DNA of 64,000 nucleotides from Ornithinibacillus sp047228935. GTDB lineage: Bacteria > Bacillota > Bacilli > Bacillales > Amphibacillaceae. Shown piece by piece: positions 61,985 through 64,000 of the stretch (positions within the stretch are counted from its first letter, which is position 1; every line of letters begins with the position of its first letter). The DNA is taken from positions 1 through 64,000 of the forward strand of contig NZ_JBFEGG010000004.1 in the NCBI RefSeq assembly GCF_047228935.1, given 5' to 3'. Made by a program: the position numbers and the translations under genes. A model generated the notes under the pieces. That model worked only from the letters and a program-made list of their open reading frames with translations, made no database searches and was not told the origin of the DNA.

Positions 61985-62675
61985 GCTTTCTCAGGTGGAG
62001 GCATTTATACAACAATTTCATATTTTACATGATATTAGCTTCGAAGTACCAAAAGGAGAAGTTACCGTTCTACTTGGAAGGAATGGTGCTGGAAAGACGA
62101 CTACATTAAGAACAATTATGGGTTTAAACCCTGTATCAAAAGGTTCCATAACATTTAAGGATGAGGATATACCCAATTTGAAGCCTCATTTAATTGCCAA
62201 TAAAGGAATTGGATACGTACCTGAAGACCAAGGGATTTTTGAGGATTTAACTGTTGGGGAAAATTTACGAGTTGCGATGAAGCGTGAGGACGAGGAAACA
62301 ACAGAGCGATTAGAGTGGATTCTTCAATTGTTTCCAGATTTAAAGAAGTTTTGGAAAAAGCCGGGTGGTCAGTTAAGTGGTGGGCAAAAGCAAATGCTAG
62401 CTATAGCGCGTGCTTATGTGAATGAAAATGATTTACTCCTGATTGATGAACCTAGTAAAGGGCTAGCGCCAATTATAGTAGAAAAGGTAATGGAAACGAT
62501 TCTCCAAATGAAAGAAAAAACGACTATTCTACTAGTGGAGCAAAATTTTATGATGGCAAGTAAAATTGGCGATCAGTTTTACATTATTGATGATGGCCAA
62601 ACAGTTCACAATGGCTTGATGGGAGAATTAAAGGAAGACAAAGCATTAATGAAAAAATACCTTGGTGTATCTTAA
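61968..62675 (+). CDS. livF: branched-chain-type ABC transporter ATP-binding protein LivF
   Basis: 235 aa ATPase: Walker A GRNGAGKTTTLR, GIGYVPEDQGIFEDLTVGENLRVA, signature LSGGQKQMLAIARA, Walker B LLIDEPSKGLAP. LivF is shorter than LivG, as here. Overlaps livG by 17 nt, RBS AGGAGG within livG. Confidence 0.93.
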   Translation: MSSLLKLSQVEAFIQQFHILHDISFEVPKGEVTVLLGRNGAGKTTTLRTIMGLNPVSKGSITFKDEDIPNLKPHLIANKGIGYVPEDQGIFEDLTVGENLRVAMKREDEETTERLEWILQLFPDLKKFWKKPGGQLSGGQKQMLAIARAYVNENDLLLIDEPSKGLAPIIVEKVMETILQMKEKTTILLVEQNFMMASKIGDQFYIIDDGQTVHNGLMGELKEDKALMKKYLGVS

Positions 62676-62687
62676 GGAGGAAATGAC

Positions 62688-63548
62688 ATGGACTTAATTG
62701 TTAGCTTAACAGTCAATGGACTTGCAACAGGTATGTTAATATTCCTCCTTGCTGCGGGATTAACACTAATATTTGGTTTGATGAGCGTGTTGAACTTTGC
62801 ACACGGAGGATTATTTATCTGGGGTGCGTATACTGGAGTTTGGATCTATCTATTAACAGATAGTTTCTTTTTAGGAATTATTTTAGCTATTTTAACAGGG
62901 TTAGTGCTAGGACTTATAACGGAACGACTTATTATTAGACCGGTCTATGGGAATCATATTCAACAAATATTGATTACGTTAGGATTTATGCTCGTTTTAC
63001 AAGAGTTAATTAAGGTTGTTTTCGGACCAGATCAAAAAGCGGTTTATCCTCCAGCATGGTTAGAAGGGAGTTTTCAACTAGGTGATATAACACTAATAAA
63101 ATACCGTTTGTTCATAATAGTGGTGGGAATCGTTCTTTTTCTAGCCATATTCCTGATTCTGAGGAAAACACGTATTGGTTTAATTGTTAGGGCAGGTGTT
63201 ATGAATCGTGAAATGGTTCAAACACTTGGAATTAATATACGTTTTGTCTTCATGGCAGTCTTCATGGTAGGAGCTGCACTTGCTGCACTAAGTGGTATGT
63301 TACATGCTGGATACTCAAGTGTAATTTATGCAGAAATGGGACTAGAGTTTTCTATCCTTGCCTTTATTGTAGTTGTAATCGGTGGTATGGGAAGCTTTAC
63401 AGGTTCATTATTTGCAGCATTATTAGTCGGTTTGGCACAAGCATATATGGCTTATTATGTGCCTGCATTATCACTTGCAGTAAACATGCTAATTATGACC
63501 ATAGTACTAATCTTTAGACCACAGGGATTATTTAAGGTGAAGGGGTGA
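62688..63548 (+). CDS. livH: branched-chain-type ABC transporter permease LivH
   Basis: 286-aa inner-membrane permease with about eight helices. LTVNGLATGMLIFLLAAGLTLIFGLMSVLNFAHGGLFIWGAY is the LivH signature; GVMNREMVQTLGINIR is the conserved cytosolic EAA-like loop contacting the ATPases; FTGSLFAALLVGLAQAY follows. RBS AAGGAGG. Confidence 0.93.
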   Translation: MDLIVSLTVNGLATGMLIFLLAAGLTLIFGLMSVLNFAHGGLFIWGAYTGVWIYLLTDSFFLGIILAILTGLVLGLITERLIIRPVYGNHIQQILITLGFMLVLQELIKVVFGPDQKAVYPPAWLEGSFQLGDITLIKYRLFIIVVGIVLFLAIFLILRKTRIGLIVRAGVMNREMVQTLGINIRFVFMAVFMVGAALAALSGMLHAGYSSVIYAEMGLEFSILAFIVVVIGGMGSFTGSLFAALLVGLAQAYMAYYVPALSLAVNMLIMTIVLIFRPQGLFKVKG

Positions 63549-63553
63549 GGGGC

Positions 63554-64000
63554 ATGGTATTACGAAGTATGTCAAAAAGTAATTTAATCTATCTTGGTGT
63601 TACAGCAATCTTGCTCATTTTACCATTTATTTTAACAGGTCGAAGTGTCCAATTCATGATTACCCAAATCTTTATCTTCGCAATTTTTGCGATGAGCTAT
63701 GATCTTCTACTCGGTTATACAGGAATCATTTCATTTGGTCATGCGATGTTCTTTGGAATTGGTGCTTATACAACGGCTATTTTTATGGATCGTTTTGATG
63801 CTAGTTTTGGAGCGTTACTATTAGCGATTGTAGTTTCGGTATTGTTTGCTGGAATAGTGAGCTTTATCGTTGGCGTGTTAACTTTAAGATTGAAGAGTCA
63901 TTTCTATGCGATGCTAACCCTAGCTTTTGCTGGATTATTCTTAGTAGCAGCAGAAAAATGGCGTTCACTTACAAAAGGAAATGACGGGTTTACGATTAAA
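63554..64000 (+). CDS. livM: branched-chain-type ABC transporter permease LivM (3' end cut by window)
   Basis: Opens at ATG 63554 (GTGAGGGG upstream), six nt after the livH stop; 149 codons are visible and the frame is open at the window edge. Sequence LLILPFILTGRSVQFMITQIFIFAIFAMSYDLLLGYTGIISFGHAMFFGIGAYTTAIF is the LivM signature, and RLKSHFYAMLTLAFAGLF follows. Completes the importer. Confidence 0.92.
   Translation, partial: MVLRSMSKSNLIYLGVTAILLILPFILTGRSVQFMITQIFIFAIFAMSYDLLLGYTGIISFGHAMFFGIGAYTTAIFMDRFDASFGALLLAIVVSVLFAGIVSFIVGVLTLRLKSHFYAMLTLAFAGLFLVAAEKWRSLTKGNDGFTIK

Overview
The window is a chromosomal segment of a low-GC, endospore-forming member of the Bacillaceae (Oceanobacillus/Virgibacillus-like; genus inferred, not proven). 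Supporting signs are the AT-rich genes with strong GGAGG ribosome binding sites, a CIRCE/HrcA-controlled groESL operon, T-box, lysine and guanine riboswitches, small sporulation-type proteins, and gene order shared with Bacillus subtilis (thiL-tsaE-tsaB-rimI-tsaD-ydiF-rex-ydiK-ydiL-groESL, and later yeaC-yeaD-yebA-guaA-pbuG).

Layout. 1-10.1 kb: tRNA-Asp (5' end cut off), the thiL/tsa/rimI operon, a cluster of DnaA-box-like sites after tsaD, an ABC-F ATPase, the redox regulator rex, the ydiKL pair and groESL. 10.2-20 kb: accessory genes, including a membrane protein, a YjcZ-type mini-protein, a small Gly-rich protein, a YjaZ-like Zn protease, a secreted beta-lactamase-fold hydrolase, a YbdM-like Ser/Thr kinase beside a Ser/His-rich basic protein, a KASIII-like protein lacking two catalytic residues, and an autoregulated hydrolase-TetR pair. 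20-25.4 kb: transporter sstT under a T-box, an AbgT transporter, and lysC under a lysine riboswitch. 25.4-39.5 kb: a probable spore-surface region with a JAMM protease/coiled-coil pair, an acidic Cys-containing protein, and a long operon for a nonulosonic acid of the pseudaminic type (pseB, C, F/spsF, G, H, I) with glycosyltransferase-like proteins and a methyltransferase. 39.6-43.2 kb: an oligopeptide-binding lipoprotein and an amidase. 43.4-51.4 kb: moxR-DUF58-transglutaminase, then guaA and pbuG, each behind its own guanine riboswitch. 51.7-64 kb: msrA, a very large MalT/BTAD regulator, and a TetR-led operon (acyl-CoA ligase, MaoC hydratase, KASIII-like enzyme, branched-chain-type ABC transporter), which probably imports and CoA-activates an unknown carboxylic compound.

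The least explained signal is a satellite-like DNA repeat with a strict 21-bp period and a GCCGAA core, present at two places. One is a simple 8-copy array after pbuG. The other has about 24 copies between the substrate-binding and ATPase genes of the ABC transporter, organised as 103-bp higher-order units that themselves alternate as 206-bp dimers. A 119-bp GC-rich palindromic element sits inside the guaA leader. All functional statements are from reading the sequence; no database search was run.
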